Assembly: GCF_001937445.1 (NCBI RefSeq)
Contig: NZ_MSKS01000011.1
Span: 1-64,000 of the forward strand
Direction: 5' to 3'
DNA from: Actinomyces oris
GTDB taxonomy: Bacteria; Actinomycetota; Actinomycetes; Actinomycetales; Actinomycetaceae
Length of the DNA stretch: 64,000 nt
How positions within the stretch are numbered: the stretch's first letter is position 1; the number at the start of each line of letters is the position of its first letter. Position numbers and translations under genes: made by a program. Below, in pieces: positions 47,307 to 55,851 of the stretch. The notes under the pieces are model-generated. The model had not been told where the DNA came from. It ran no database searches and saw nothing but the letters and a program-made list of their open reading frames with translations.

Positions 47307-49016
47307 ATGACGCCAGCCGTCCTGTCAGCCCTGCCGATGCATCCGGCACCGCTCGCCCCAGCCTTAGCGGGGCTGCCCGCCGCCTTCACGCCGTCGACCA
47401 CCGCCGTGGGAGGTAATGTCTACCTCACCGCCGCCGTGGGTCTGCTGCCGCTGGTGGTGTTCTTCGTCCTCATGGGCGTGTTCAAGGTGGCCACCCACTG
47501 GTGCGCCATCATCTCCCTGGTGATCGCCGCCGTCACCGCGGTCACGCTGTTCCACATGCCGGTGGGCATGACGGTCATGAGCGCCACCCAGGGCATGGCG
47601 CTGGGATTCGTCCCGATCATCTACATCATCATCGCGGCCGTGTGGCTCTACAACCTCACTGACGTCTCGGGGCGCTCCAAGGACCTCAAGGCCGTGTTCA
47701 ACGTGATCGGCAAGGGCGACATGCGCGCCCAGGCCCTCATCGTGGCCTTCTCCTTCTGCGGCCTGCTCGAGGGACTGGCCGGCTTCGGCGCCCCGGTGGC
47801 CATCGCCGCCGCCATGGTGGCGACCCTGGGCCTGCCCAAGCTCAAGGCGGCCGTCGTCGTCATGGTCGGTAACGCCATCAACGTGGGTTTCGGCGCCATG
47901 GCCATCCCCACCACGACCGCCGGCCAGCTCGGCAAGCAGGACCCGGTGAGCGTCGCCACCGCCATGGGGCACCTGACCTGGGTGTTCTGCGCCTTCATCC
48001 CGCTCCTGCTGCTGTTCATCCTCGACGGCGCGCGCGGCGTCAAGCAGCTGTGGCCGCTGGCGATCGTGGCGGGGCTGGCCACCGGGGTGGGTCACTTCTT
48101 CACCCCCTCGATCTCCTACGAGCTCACCGCCGTGCTGGCCTCCCTGCTGGGCCTGGCCGCCTCCTACATCTTGCTGCTGGTGTGGACCCCCACGACCCCT
48201 GACGAGTACCGCTCCCAGGTGGCCGCCGACGACGCCCCCGACCGCGAGCGCGTCATCCTGGCCCTGCTGCCCTACGTCCTGGTGGTGGTCATCATTGCCA
48301 CGACCAAGCTGTGGACCCTGGGCGTCAACCTCGACAAGGCCTTCAAGGCCACCGACCTGCCACTGAAGTGGCCCGGCGTGTACGGCCAGCTCCTCAACGC
48401 CAAGGGCGAGGCCTCCAAGAGCGCCATCTACACGCTTCAGACCCTGTCCAACCCGGGCACCTGGATCTTCCTGACCGCCATCATCGTCACCTTCATCTAC
48501 GCGGCGCGCTCGGTGCCGGGCAAGTTCGAGATGAGCGTGGGCAAGGGCTTCGCCACGCTGGCCAAGACCTGCTACACGCTGCGCATGGCGATCCTGACGA
48601 TCGCGGCCGTCATGGCCCTGGCCTACGTCATGAACTTCTCCGGCCAGACCTCCGCGATCGGTGCGGCCCTGGCCGCCACGGGCGCCGCCTACGCCTTCCT
48701 CTCCCCGGCCCTGGGCTGGGTGGGGACCGCCGTGGCCGGCTCGGCGACGAGCGCGGGCGCCCTTTTCGCCAACCTGCAGGCCACCGCCGCCCAAGGGGCC
48801 GGCCTCGACCCGAAGATCCTGCTGGCCGCCAACACCATCGGTGGCGGGCTGGGCAAGATCGTCTCCCCGCAGAACCTGGCCATCGCCTCGACCGCGGTGG
48901 ACGCCCCCGGCACGGACGCCGAGATCCTCAAGAAGGCGGCGCCCTACTCCATCGGGCTGCTGCTGGTGCTGGGCACGCTCGTGTTCCTGGCCTCCCAGGT
49001 GGGGCTGGGCATCTGA
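47307..49016 (+). CDS. lctP: L-lactate permease
   Basis: Lactate:H+ symporter of the LctP/LldP family, 569 residues with about 12-13 helices. GLLEGLAGFGAPVAIAAAM and GNAINVGFGAMAIP are family blocks, and [20 protein letters not shown] with [19 protein letters not shown] closes the C-terminal half. ATG at 47307 is preceded by AGTGGAG. A TATATAGT-containing, AT-rich stretch (47175-47182) may be its promoter. It faces lutABC and lldD across a debris region. The last 350 bases, with its 3' flank, are duplicated at 49931-50275. Confidence 0.94.
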   Translation: MTPAVLSALPMHPAPLAPALAGLPAAFTPSTTAVGGNVYLTAAVGLLPLVVFFVLMGVFKVATHWCAIISLVIAAVTAVTLFHMPVGMTVMSATQGMALGFVPIIYIIIAAVWLYNLTDVSGRSKDLKAVFNVIGKGDMRAQALIVAFSFCGLLEGLAGFGAPVAIAAAMVATLGLPKLKAAVVVMVGNAINVGFGAMAIPTTTAGQLGKQDPVSVATAMGHLTWVFCAFIPLLLLFILDGARGVKQLWPLAIVAGLATGVGHFFTPSISYELTAVLASLLGLAASYILLLVWTPTTPDEYRSQVAADDAPDRERVILALLPYVLVVVIIATTKLWTLGVNLDKAFKATDLPLKWPGVYGQLLNAKGEASKSAIYTLQTLSNPGTWIFLTAIIVTFIYAARSVPGKFEMSVGKGFATLAKTCYTLRMAILTIAAVMALAYVMNFSGQTSAIGAALAATGAAYAFLSPALGWVGTAVAGSATSAGALFANLQATAAQGAGLDPKILLAANTIGGGLGKIVSPQNLAIASTAVDAPGTDAEILKKAAPYSIGLLLVLGTLVFLASQVGLGI

Positions 49017-49403
49017 GGCCACCGGAGCCTGGCTCTCACCTGCGGCGCCCCCGGATCCTTCGCGGTTCCGGGGGCGCCGTGCGCGCACCCGCGCCTGCGG
49101 CGTCGGATCGGGGACGTCCTTCCCACCCGAGGACTGCGTCCTCCCACCGACGACTGCGCCCCAGCGCGCGCATTGTGGAGGCAAACGCAGTCCTCGCCGC
49201 GAAAGTACGTTCTCGATGTCGGTGGCAGCGGCAGCAACAGCCACGGACAGTTCGAGGTCGACGCCTGGCCCCTCGCCTGAACCCAGCATGGTCCACGGAC
49301 GTCGCGGGCAGTTCTGTGTGAGGAACCGATTCTCCTTCGCGGGCGCTCCTGATGAGTCTCATCGCGCTGTGGACAGGGCGGAGCGGCGCCAGTCATAATG
49401 GCA

Positions 49404-49436
49404 GGGAGCCACCCGGGTGCTAGCCGGGCGACTCCC
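49404..49436 (-). terminator. Hairpin after the small peptide gene
   Basis: GGGAG...CCCGG pairs with CCGGG...CTCCC around a 7-base loop, about 20 bases past the peptide stop on the minus strand. The stretch 49017-49400 holds a palindromic block (GAGGACTGCG...CGCAGTCCTC, about 49128-49198) but no gene that I can support. Confidence 0.5.
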
Positions 49437-49453
49437 CTAGCAAGCAGTCAGCC

Positions 49454-49597
49454 TCAGCTGAACCACTTGCTCAGGGCATTCACCAGGACACCGACGGCCC
49501 GGATCAGGCGAGCGATAGAGGTCAAAGCTTCGCTCACCTTCCGGGCCGTTACCTTGCCCCGGCGGACTTTCGCGTTCCGGCCTTTCGGCTTGGACAC
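49454..49597 (-). CDS. Small cationic amphipathic peptide, possible bacteriocin or membrane-active peptide
   Basis: A 47-residue product beginning MSKPKGRNAKVRRGKV and ending AVGVLVNALSKWFS. It has 12 Lys/Arg and one Glu (net about +11). The first 20 residues are basic; the remainder forms a likely amphipathic helix with Leu, Ile, Val and Trp on one face. There is no signal peptide and no Cys. GTG at 49597 is preceded by AGGAGGTGA, five bases away, a near-perfect Shine-Dalgarno that strongly favours real translation. No transport or immunity gene is adjacent. Alternatives are a leaderless bacteriocin, a type I-like toxin, or a nucleic-acid-binding protein. Confidence 0.55.
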   Translation of the reverse strand: MSKPKGRNAKVRRGKVTARKVSEALTSIARLIRAVGVLVNALSKWFS

Positions 49598-49810
49598 GGC
49601 CCTCACCTCCTTCCCAGCTCCTCTCCTCCCCGGCCAGGACACTGCAAACGTTCCGGGGGAAGGAGCCGAAGGGAGGCGCCCCAATCATGCCAACCGGCAC
49701 TGACGTCCTGAGCTCGGCCCTACCGCAGTTGCGGGCCGCGTACCTGCACATTCCCTCTGGGTCTCGTGCATCTCACGCAGTCGCCGACGTCCTCGCGGGC
49801 ATCGCAGGTC

Positions 49811-49932
49811 CTACAGACCGCGCAGTACCAGGCCCGGCCCTGATCGCAGCCGGCCGATCACGCCGTCGGGCCCCGTCGGTGGAGCGTTGAGCAGGTCGAG
49901 GGCCAGCCCGTTGACGAGGGCCGTCACCAGGT
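49811..49932 (-). pseudogene. Fragment resembling a TetR C-terminus
   Basis: About 40 codons on the minus strand read [19 protein letters not shown] and on to a TAG stop, resembling the last helices of TetR-family ligand domains. There is no N-terminal HTH upstream; the preceding sequence belongs to the duplicated permease fragment. It is probably a remnant. Confidence is low because the fragment is short. Confidence 0.35.
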
Positions 49933-50275
49933 GTGGCCCTGGCGGCCACGGGTGCCCTGTTCGCCAACCTGCAGGCCACCGCCGCCCAAGGGGCCGGCCT
50001 CGACCCGAAGATCCTGCTGGCCGCCAACACCATCGGAGGCGGCCTGGGCAAGATCGTCTCCCCACAGAACCTGGCCATCGCCTCAACCGCGGTGGACGCC
50101 CCCGGGTTCTTCGCGATTCCGGGGGCGCCGTGCGTGTAACCGCGCCAGCGGCGTCGGATCGAGGACGTCCTTCCCACCCGAGGACTGCGTTCTCCCACCG
50201 ACGACTGCGCCCCAGCACTCACATTCTGGCGGCAAGCGCAGTCCTCGCCGCGAAAGTACGTCCTCGCGGTGAAGG
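49931..50275 (+). pseudogene. Truncated, internally deleted copy of the lactate permease 3' end and flank
   Basis: Matches 48660-49210, but two segments have been lost. One lies between direct repeats GGGCGCC (48680 and 48755; 75 bases). The other lies between CGCCCCCGG repeats (48902 and 49046; 144 bases). It includes the permease tail and then the 3' flanking palindromic block. Still-readable residues include [16 protein letters not shown] and [13 protein letters not shown], but no N-terminal part exists. The rest of 50276-50619, upstream of lutA, shows no gene. Confidence 0.85.
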
Positions 50276-50619
50276 TGCTCTCGACGGCGTCGGCCACGCT
50301 CCCGCCGAGGCATCCCCGACCCCCACCACGGATAAGGGCAGTGATGCATGACGCAATCTACATCTAGGACTTACCTCCCACACGCCGAGGGCGTCCCCCG
50401 CCCAGCTCACCTTGACCCCACGCAGATCCGCACCGCTTCAAGGGAAAACCCACCTCCGAGAGCGGAACCAACCGACCGGGAGAGCGTCGTCGTCAGATGA
50501 GTGCCACCTCCGGGCCGTAGCCTGAGGCGCAGCCGAGGCCGCATCACGTCCTGCTACGACGCAGGTGAGTCAGGGCGGTCCTCGTGACAGTCTCAGCTAC
50601 GACGTCGTGGAGGCATATC

Positions 50620-51450
50620 GTGCGAATCGCCCTTTTCGCCACCTGTCTTGCGGACACCATGTTCCCGCAGGCAGCACAGGCAACCGTCACCATCCTGGAG
50701 AGGCTCGGCCACCAGGTCTGCTTCCCCGAGGGACAGGTCTGCTGCGGCCAGATGCACGCCAACACCGGCTACTTCAAGCAGGCCGCCAAGATCACCCGCA
50801 ACCACGTGGAGACCTTCTCCCCCGTGCTCGACGGCGAGTGGGACGCCATCGTCATCCCCTCGGGCTCGTGCACCGGCGCGGCCCGTCACGAGCAGGGGCT
50901 CGTGGCCGAGCACGTGGGTGACACGGCCCTGGCCAAGCGGGTCGAGCAGATCGCCGCACACACCTACGACCTCACCGAGCTGCTCATCGACGTCCTGGGC
51001 ACCGAGGACGTGGGCGCCTACTTCCCCCACACGGTCACCTACCACCCCACCTGCCACTCGCTGCGCATCGCCAAGGTCGCCGACCGCCCCTACCGCCTCC
51101 TCAAGGCCGTCGAGGCCCTCACCCTCATCGACCTGCCCGACGCCGAGGTCTGCTGCGGGTTCGGCGGCACCTTCTCCATGAAGAACTCCGAGACCTCCAC
51201 CGCGATGCTCGCCGACAAGATGAGCAACGTGATGTCCACGCGCGCCGAGGTCCTGTGCGCCGGCGACTACTCCTGCCTCATGCACATCGGCGGTGGCCTG
51301 TCCCGCGTCAACTCCGGGGTGCGCATCATGCACCTGGCCGAGATCCTGGCCTCCACCAAGGACGCGCCCTTCGAAGGCAACATCTCCTTCGCCCCCAGGC
51401 ACGTCCAGCACACCGGTAACTCTCAGCACACACAGGCGGTGGCACGATGA
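50620..51450 (+). CDS. lutA: Lactate utilisation protein LutA, (Fe-S) oxidoreductase
   Basis: First subunit of the LutABC L-lactate oxidase complex, which converts lactate to pyruvate. The 276 residues carry the two CCG domains, QVCCGQMHANTG and EVCCGFGGTFSMKN, typical of LutA/LldE and heterodisulfide reductase-like proteins. The start is GTG at 50620, with TGGAGG 7 bases upstream. The gene overlaps lutB by 4 bases. Confidence 0.95.
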   Translation: MRIALFATCLADTMFPQAAQATVTILERLGHQVCFPEGQVCCGQMHANTGYFKQAAKITRNHVETFSPVLDGEWDAIVIPSGSCTGAARHEQGLVAEHVGDTALAKRVEQIAAHTYDLTELLIDVLGTEDVGAYFPHTVTYHPTCHSLRIAKVADRPYRLLKAVEALTLIDLPDAEVCCGFGGTFSMKNSETSTAMLADKMSNVMSTRAEVLCAGDYSCLMHIGGGLSRVNSGVRIMHLAEILASTKDAPFEGNISFAPRHVQHTGNSQHTQAVAR

Positions 51451-53180
51451 CACAGGTATTTCTCGGCATGCCCCACACGGGCGGGTGGCGCACCGAGGTC
51501 GAGCAGCCCGAGGACACGCTGCGCTGGGGGCCCACCTTCCCCGAGGGCGCGCACAAGACGCTGGCCAACACCCAGATGCGCCGCAACCTGGGTCACGCCA
51601 CGCGTACCATCCGCTCCAAGCGCGCCCAGCGCGTGGCCGAGATGCCCGACTGGGAGGACCTGCGCAACGCCGCCGAGGCCGTCAAGTTCGAGGTGGCCTC
51701 GCGCCTGCCCGAGCTGCTGGAGCAGTTCGAGGCCAACGTGACCGCCCGCGGCGGCATCGTCCACTGGGCGCGTGACGCCGCCGAGGCCAACCGGATCATC
51801 ACCGACATCATCGCCTCCAAGGGCGTCGACGACATCGTCAAGGTCAAGTCGATGGCCACCCAGGAGACGAACCTCAACGAGTACCTGGCTGACCGGGGCA
51901 TCACCGCCCACGAGACGGACCTGGCCGAGATGATCGTCCAGCTGGCCGATGACATGCCCTCGCACATTGTGGTCCCCGCCATCCACCGCAACCGCTCCGA
52001 GGTGCGCGGCATCTTCCTGGACCGCATGGAGGACGCCCCCGCGGATCTGTCCGACGACCCCAAGGAGCTCACGGCCGCGGCCCGCTCGCACCTGCGCAAC
52101 AAGTTCCTGCACGCCTCGGTGGCCGTCTCCGGCACCAACATGGGCGTGGCAGAGACCGGCACGGTCTCCATCTTCGAGTCCGAGGGCAACGGGCGCATGT
52201 GCCTGACCCTGCCGGACACGCTCATCACCCTCATGGGGATCGAGAAGCTGGTGCCCCGGTTCCAGGACGTGGAGATCTTCTCCCAGCTCCTGCCGCGCTC
52301 GGCCACCGGTGAGCGCATGAACCCCTACACCTCCATGTGGACGGGCGTCACCGAGGGCGACGGCCCCAAGGAGTTCCACCTGGTGCTCATGGACAACGGG
52401 CGCACCAAGACCCTGGCCGACCCGGTGGGCCGCCAGGCCCTGGCCTGCATCCGCTGCGGGTCGTGCATGAACATCTGCCCCGTCTACCAGCACACCGGTG
52501 GACACGCCTACGGCTCGGTCTACCCCGGCCCGATCGGCTCGATCATCACCCCTCAGCTCACGCAGGGGCTGGCCGACGACGACCCGGTCCACACCCTGCC
52601 CTTCGCCTCCTCCCTGTGCGGGGCCTGCGGTGAGGTGTGCCCGGTCAAGATCGACATCCCCACGATCCTGGTCCACCTGCGGGCCCGCTCCGTGGACGTC
52701 AAGCGCCGCATGGTGCCGGACGTGTGGGACGTGGCCATGAACGTCTCGGCCCCGGTGATGTCGAAGAGCTCGCTGTGGGAGGCCGCCTCGCAGACGGTCA
52801 AGGCCTCGGCGCTGCTGGGCGGCAAGGACGGCAAGATCGGCGCCCTGCCCTTCCCGGCCTCCCTGTGGACCGGGGCGCGAGACCTTCCGGTGGCCCCCTC
52901 GGAGACCTTCCGCCAGTGGTGGAGGCGCACCCACCCCGAGGGCGAGACCCCTCTGAGCCAGGTCGCCGGCGCCCAGACCGGCCGCGGTCACGCGGACGGC
53001 TTCCCGGCCGATGCGCCGCCGTCTTCCGGAAAGCCGGTGTCCGGCAGCGCGAGCGCCGACGGCGAGCCCACCCCGGCCGCGCTGGACGCACGCTCGGCCA
53101 TCAACAACCCTGAGCCGATCGCCCCGAAGGCATCCGCCCCCCAGGCCCCGGCCGGCTCGACCAGCGAGGAGGAGCTGTGA
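51447..53180 (+). CDS. lutB: Lactate utilisation protein LutB, iron-sulfur protein
   Basis: Electron-carrying subunit of LutABC. The 577 residues have an LUD-type N-terminal domain (about 70-280) and then two 4Fe-4S clusters, with CIRCGSCMNICPVYQHTGG and CGACGEVCPVKIDIP. The C-terminal 110 residues are an Ala/Ser/Pro-rich extension, longer than in B. subtilis. The start is the ATG of the ATGA overlap with lutA. It is translationally coupled to both neighbours. Confidence 0.95.
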   Translation: MTQVFLGMPHTGGWRTEVEQPEDTLRWGPTFPEGAHKTLANTQMRRNLGHATRTIRSKRAQRVAEMPDWEDLRNAAEAVKFEVASRLPELLEQFEANVTARGGIVHWARDAAEANRIITDIIASKGVDDIVKVKSMATQETNLNEYLADRGITAHETDLAEMIVQLADDMPSHIVVPAIHRNRSEVRGIFLDRMEDAPADLSDDPKELTAAARSHLRNKFLHASVAVSGTNMGVAETGTVSIFESEGNGRMCLTLPDTLITLMGIEKLVPRFQDVEIFSQLLPRSATGERMNPYTSMWTGVTEGDGPKEFHLVLMDNGRTKTLADPVGRQALACIRCGSCMNICPVYQHTGGHAYGSVYPGPIGSIITPQLTQGLADDDPVHTLPFASSLCGACGEVCPVKIDIPTILVHLRARSVDVKRRMVPDVWDVAMNVSAPVMSKSSLWEAASQTVKASALLGGKDGKIGALPFPASLWTGARDLPVAPSETFRQWWRRTHPEGETPLSQVAGAQTGRGHADGFPADAPPSSGKPVSGSASADGEPTPAALDARSAINNPEPIAPKASAPQAPAGSTSEEEL

Positions 53181-53830
53181 TGGATGCGAAGTCCGCGATC
53201 CTGGCCCGCGCCCGCGACGCGATCTCGCGGTCCCAGACCCGACCGGTGGGGCCGATCCCGCGCAACTACATCCGCTCCGGGGACAATCCCCCCGGCTCCA
53301 AGCCCGTGGTTGACGAGATGATCGAGAAGCTCGAGGACTACTCGGCCGAGGTCATCGTCGCCCCCAAGGACGCGGCGATCCTGGATGCCATCGATGAGCT
53401 GCTCGGTGAGGCGCGCTCCGTCGTCGTCCCCGCCGGACTGCCTGAGTCCTACAAGGAGGCGGCGGCCCGCAACGGCCGCACCGTGGTGGAGGACTCCCGT
53501 CAGGAGGCCATCGCCACCCTCGACCTCAATGAGATCGACGCCGTGCTGACCTGCTCGCGTGTGGGCATCTCGATCTCGGGGACGATCATCCTCGACGGCG
53601 AGCCGGACCAGGGCCGCCGAGCCATCTCGCTGGTGCCGGACAAGCACGTCGTGGTCCTGGAGCGCGAGTCGATCATGCCGACGGTGCCGCAGGCCGTTGA
53701 CGTCCTGGGCAAGCACCCCACGCGCCCGATGACGTGGATCGCCGGCGGCTCGGCCACCAGCGACATCGAGCTGGTGCGCGTCAACGGCGTGCACGGCCCG
53801 CGCAACCTGCGCGTCGTCATCGCCCACTGA
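53177..53830 (+). CDS. lutC: Lactate utilisation protein LutC
   Basis: Third subunit of LutABC, an LUD-domain protein of 217 residues. TCSRVGISISGTIIL and WIAGGSATSDIELVRVNGVHGPRNLRVVI are the family signatures. The start is GTG at 53177, overlapping the lutB stop (or ATG at 53180). A hairpin follows the stop and ends the operon. Confidence 0.94.
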   Translation: MMDAKSAILARARDAISRSQTRPVGPIPRNYIRSGDNPPGSKPVVDEMIEKLEDYSAEVIVAPKDAAILDAIDELLGEARSVVVPAGLPESYKEAAARNGRTVVEDSRQEAIATLDLNEIDAVLTCSRVGISISGTIILDGEPDQGRRAISLVPDKHVVVLERESIMPTVPQAVDVLGKHPTRPMTWIAGGSATSDIELVRVNGVHGPRNLRVVIAH

Positions 53831-53852
53831 GGTTCATCAAGCCCGCCCACAC

Positions 53853-53891
53853 TCCGCGTCGCCCGATTGCTCACTGCTCGGGCGGCGCGGA
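53853..53891 (+). terminator. Terminator of lutABC
   Basis: A 14-base stem with one G-T-type mispair (53853-53866 with 53878-53891), 23 bases after the lutC stop. Confidence 0.65.
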
Positions 53892-54048
53892 GCCCTGTCG
53901 GCTCTTCCCTGCCCCCGCAAGGATGTCGGCGAGCTGAGGCGGGGAGCAGGACGGGCGGGTGAAGCCGCTCGGGGCAGACGCACATCAGTTTTCCATGAAG
54001 GAGTAGTTGACTGAAGGCCACTGGTGGCAGCGCGGAAAGGACCTCTTC

Positions 54049-55566
54049 TTGACCATCTCACTGACTGAGTCGCCCCTGGCCCCCGACTACGACCGCTCCG
54101 CCATGACCACCGGGATCGTCCACATCGGTGTGGGCGGCTTTCACCGCGCCCACGAGGCCGCCTACCTCGACAGGCTCATGCGCCGACGCGCCGGGTCCGG
54201 TCCCCGTGGCGGCGGGCGGGCCACCGCACCGGGCGGCTCCTGCCTGGAGTGGGGGATCTGCGGCGTCGGCCTGTTGCCCGGTGACGCCCGGATGCGCGAC
54301 GTGTTGGCGGCTCAGGACCACCTCTACACCCTCATCCGCAAGCACCCCGGTGGGCTGCGCGATCCGGCGGTCATCGGCTCGATCCACGACTACCTCTTCG
54401 CCCCCGACGACCCCGAGGCCGTCCTGGCCCTCCTGAGCGCGCCGACCACCCGGATCGTCTCGCTGACGGTCACCGAGGGCGGCTACAACGTTGACGACGC
54501 CACCGGCGCGTTCCGCACCGAGGCACCCGGAGCCGCCCACGACGCCGAGCACCCGGGCGAGCCGACGACCGCCTTCGGCTACGTCGTTGAGGCGCTGCGG
54601 CGTCGTCGGGAGGCAGGGATCCCGCCGCTGACGGTCATGAGCTGCGACAACCTGCCCGGTAACGGGAAGGTGGCCCGCACGGCGGTGGTCTGCCAGGCCG
54701 CGATGAGCGACCCTGAGCTGGCGGACTGGATCGACGGGAACGTCGCCTTCCCCAACTGCATGGTGGACCGCATCACCCCGCGCACCACGCAGGCCGACAT
54801 CGCCGAGCTGCGGCAGGCACTCGGTGTTGAGGACGCCTGGCCGGTGGTCTGCGAGCCCTTCACCCAGTGGGTGCTCGAGGACGACTTCCCCACCGGGCGG
54901 CCCCCATGGGAGGAGGTCGGGGTGCACATGGTCGACGACGTCGTCCCCTACGAGCTCATGAAACTTCGTCTGCTCAACGCCTCCCACCACGGGCTGGCCC
55001 ACTGGGGGCGGCTGCTGGGGATCGAGTACGCGCACGAGGCCGCGGCCGATGCGGATATCGCCGCCTGGGTGAGGGCCTATCTTGAGCGGGAGGCGCGCGC
55101 GACACTGCGCTCGGTGCCGGGAATCGACCTGGACGACTACATCAGCACGCTCTTCAAGCGCTTCACCAACGAGGCGATCGCAGACACGCTGTTCCGCCTG
55201 GCCCAGGACGCCTCCAGCCGGATGCCGAAGTTCGTCCTGGGCACCGTGCGCGACAACCTCACCGCCGGCGGGCCGATCCGTCTGGGGACCGCGATGGTGG
55301 CGGCCTGGGCGCTGGGCGATGAGGGCGTCGACGACAACGGCGGCGAGATCGTCGTCGACGACCCGCTGGCCGACGAGCTGCTACTTCTGGCTGCCGCGCA
55401 GAAGTCCGGCCACGAGACGGCCTTCATCTCCCACGAGGGCGTCTTCGGGGACCTGGCGACCAACGAGCGCTTCCGGCGCACCTTCGTCGAGGAGCTGGAT
55501 GCCCTGCGGCGTGAGGGTGCGCGAGCGCGTCTGCGCGCCCTGGCCGGCCGCACCCGGGCGGCCTAG
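54049..55566 (+). CDS. Mannitol dehydrogenase-family oxidoreductase (mannitol or fructuronate type)
   Basis: A 505-residue NAD(P)-dependent polyol/uronate dehydrogenase. The Rossmann part starts at HIGVGGFHRAHEA. VTEGGYN, SCDNLPGNG and the catalytic block KLRLLNASHHGLAHWG (with Lys, Asn and His) are present, and the C-terminal helical domain ends normally. The chosen start is TTG at 54049, with AAAGGA 8 bases before; an ATG-free extension upstream has no ribosome binding site. It lies alone between the lactate operons. Candidates are mannitol dehydrogenase, D-arabinitol dehydrogenase and fructuronate reductase (UxuB); sequence alone does not decide. Confidence 0.85.
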   Translation: MTISLTESPLAPDYDRSAMTTGIVHIGVGGFHRAHEAAYLDRLMRRRAGSGPRGGGRATAPGGSCLEWGICGVGLLPGDARMRDVLAAQDHLYTLIRKHPGGLRDPAVIGSIHDYLFAPDDPEAVLALLSAPTTRIVSLTVTEGGYNVDDATGAFRTEAPGAAHDAEHPGEPTTAFGYVVEALRRRREAGIPPLTVMSCDNLPGNGKVARTAVVCQAAMSDPELADWIDGNVAFPNCMVDRITPRTTQADIAELRQALGVEDAWPVVCEPFTQWVLEDDFPTGRPPWEEVGVHMVDDVVPYELMKLRLLNASHHGLAHWGRLLGIEYAHEAAADADIAAWVRAYLEREARATLRSVPGIDLDDYISTLFKRFTNEAIADTLFRLAQDASSRMPKFVLGTVRDNLTAGGPIRLGTAMVAAWALGDEGVDDNGGEIVVDDPLADELLLLAAAQKSGHETAFISHEGVFGDLATNERFRRTFVEELDALRREGARARLRALAGRTRAA

Positions 55567-55698
55567 CCCGGACTGTCGTCCCCGGCCGCCGTCCTGCGGT
55601 CGGAGCCACGCGCACCCCATCGCGTGGATTGTCCCCCGCCGTCGAACCGACGCCGCTGCACCGGAGACTGACGCTCCGCAGAGATTACGCCCACCACC

Positions 55699-55719
55699 AA
55701 GGTTGCTTAGGCTAACCTT
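55699..55719 (+). promoter_or_regulatory. Putative DtxR/IdeR iron box upstream of lldD
   Basis: An imperfect palindrome with outer AAGGTT and AACCTT arms and the core TTAGGCTAACCT. The core matches the DtxR consensus at 9 of 9 central positions and at about 14 of 19 overall. It lies about 130 bases before the lldD start. It would let iron levels control lactate oxidation. Confidence 0.5.
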
Positions 55720-55851
55720 GCTTCAGTGACCTTTGTCCCATAGCATGAGGTGGTTCGTGGACCTCAGGGCCGGCCACGGGTGCCGGTCGCGCCCCACGAG
55801 CACTCCGCGCTGCGCGGAGCGTCCAGAATCCGACTCACCGATGAGGTTCCT

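Noticed and set aside
49687-49890. A 67-codon plus-strand frame starting ATG with a GGGAGG some distance upstream
   Set aside because: The spacing to the ribosome binding site is too long, the C-terminal half lies opposite the regulator fragment, and no fold or conservation is apparent.
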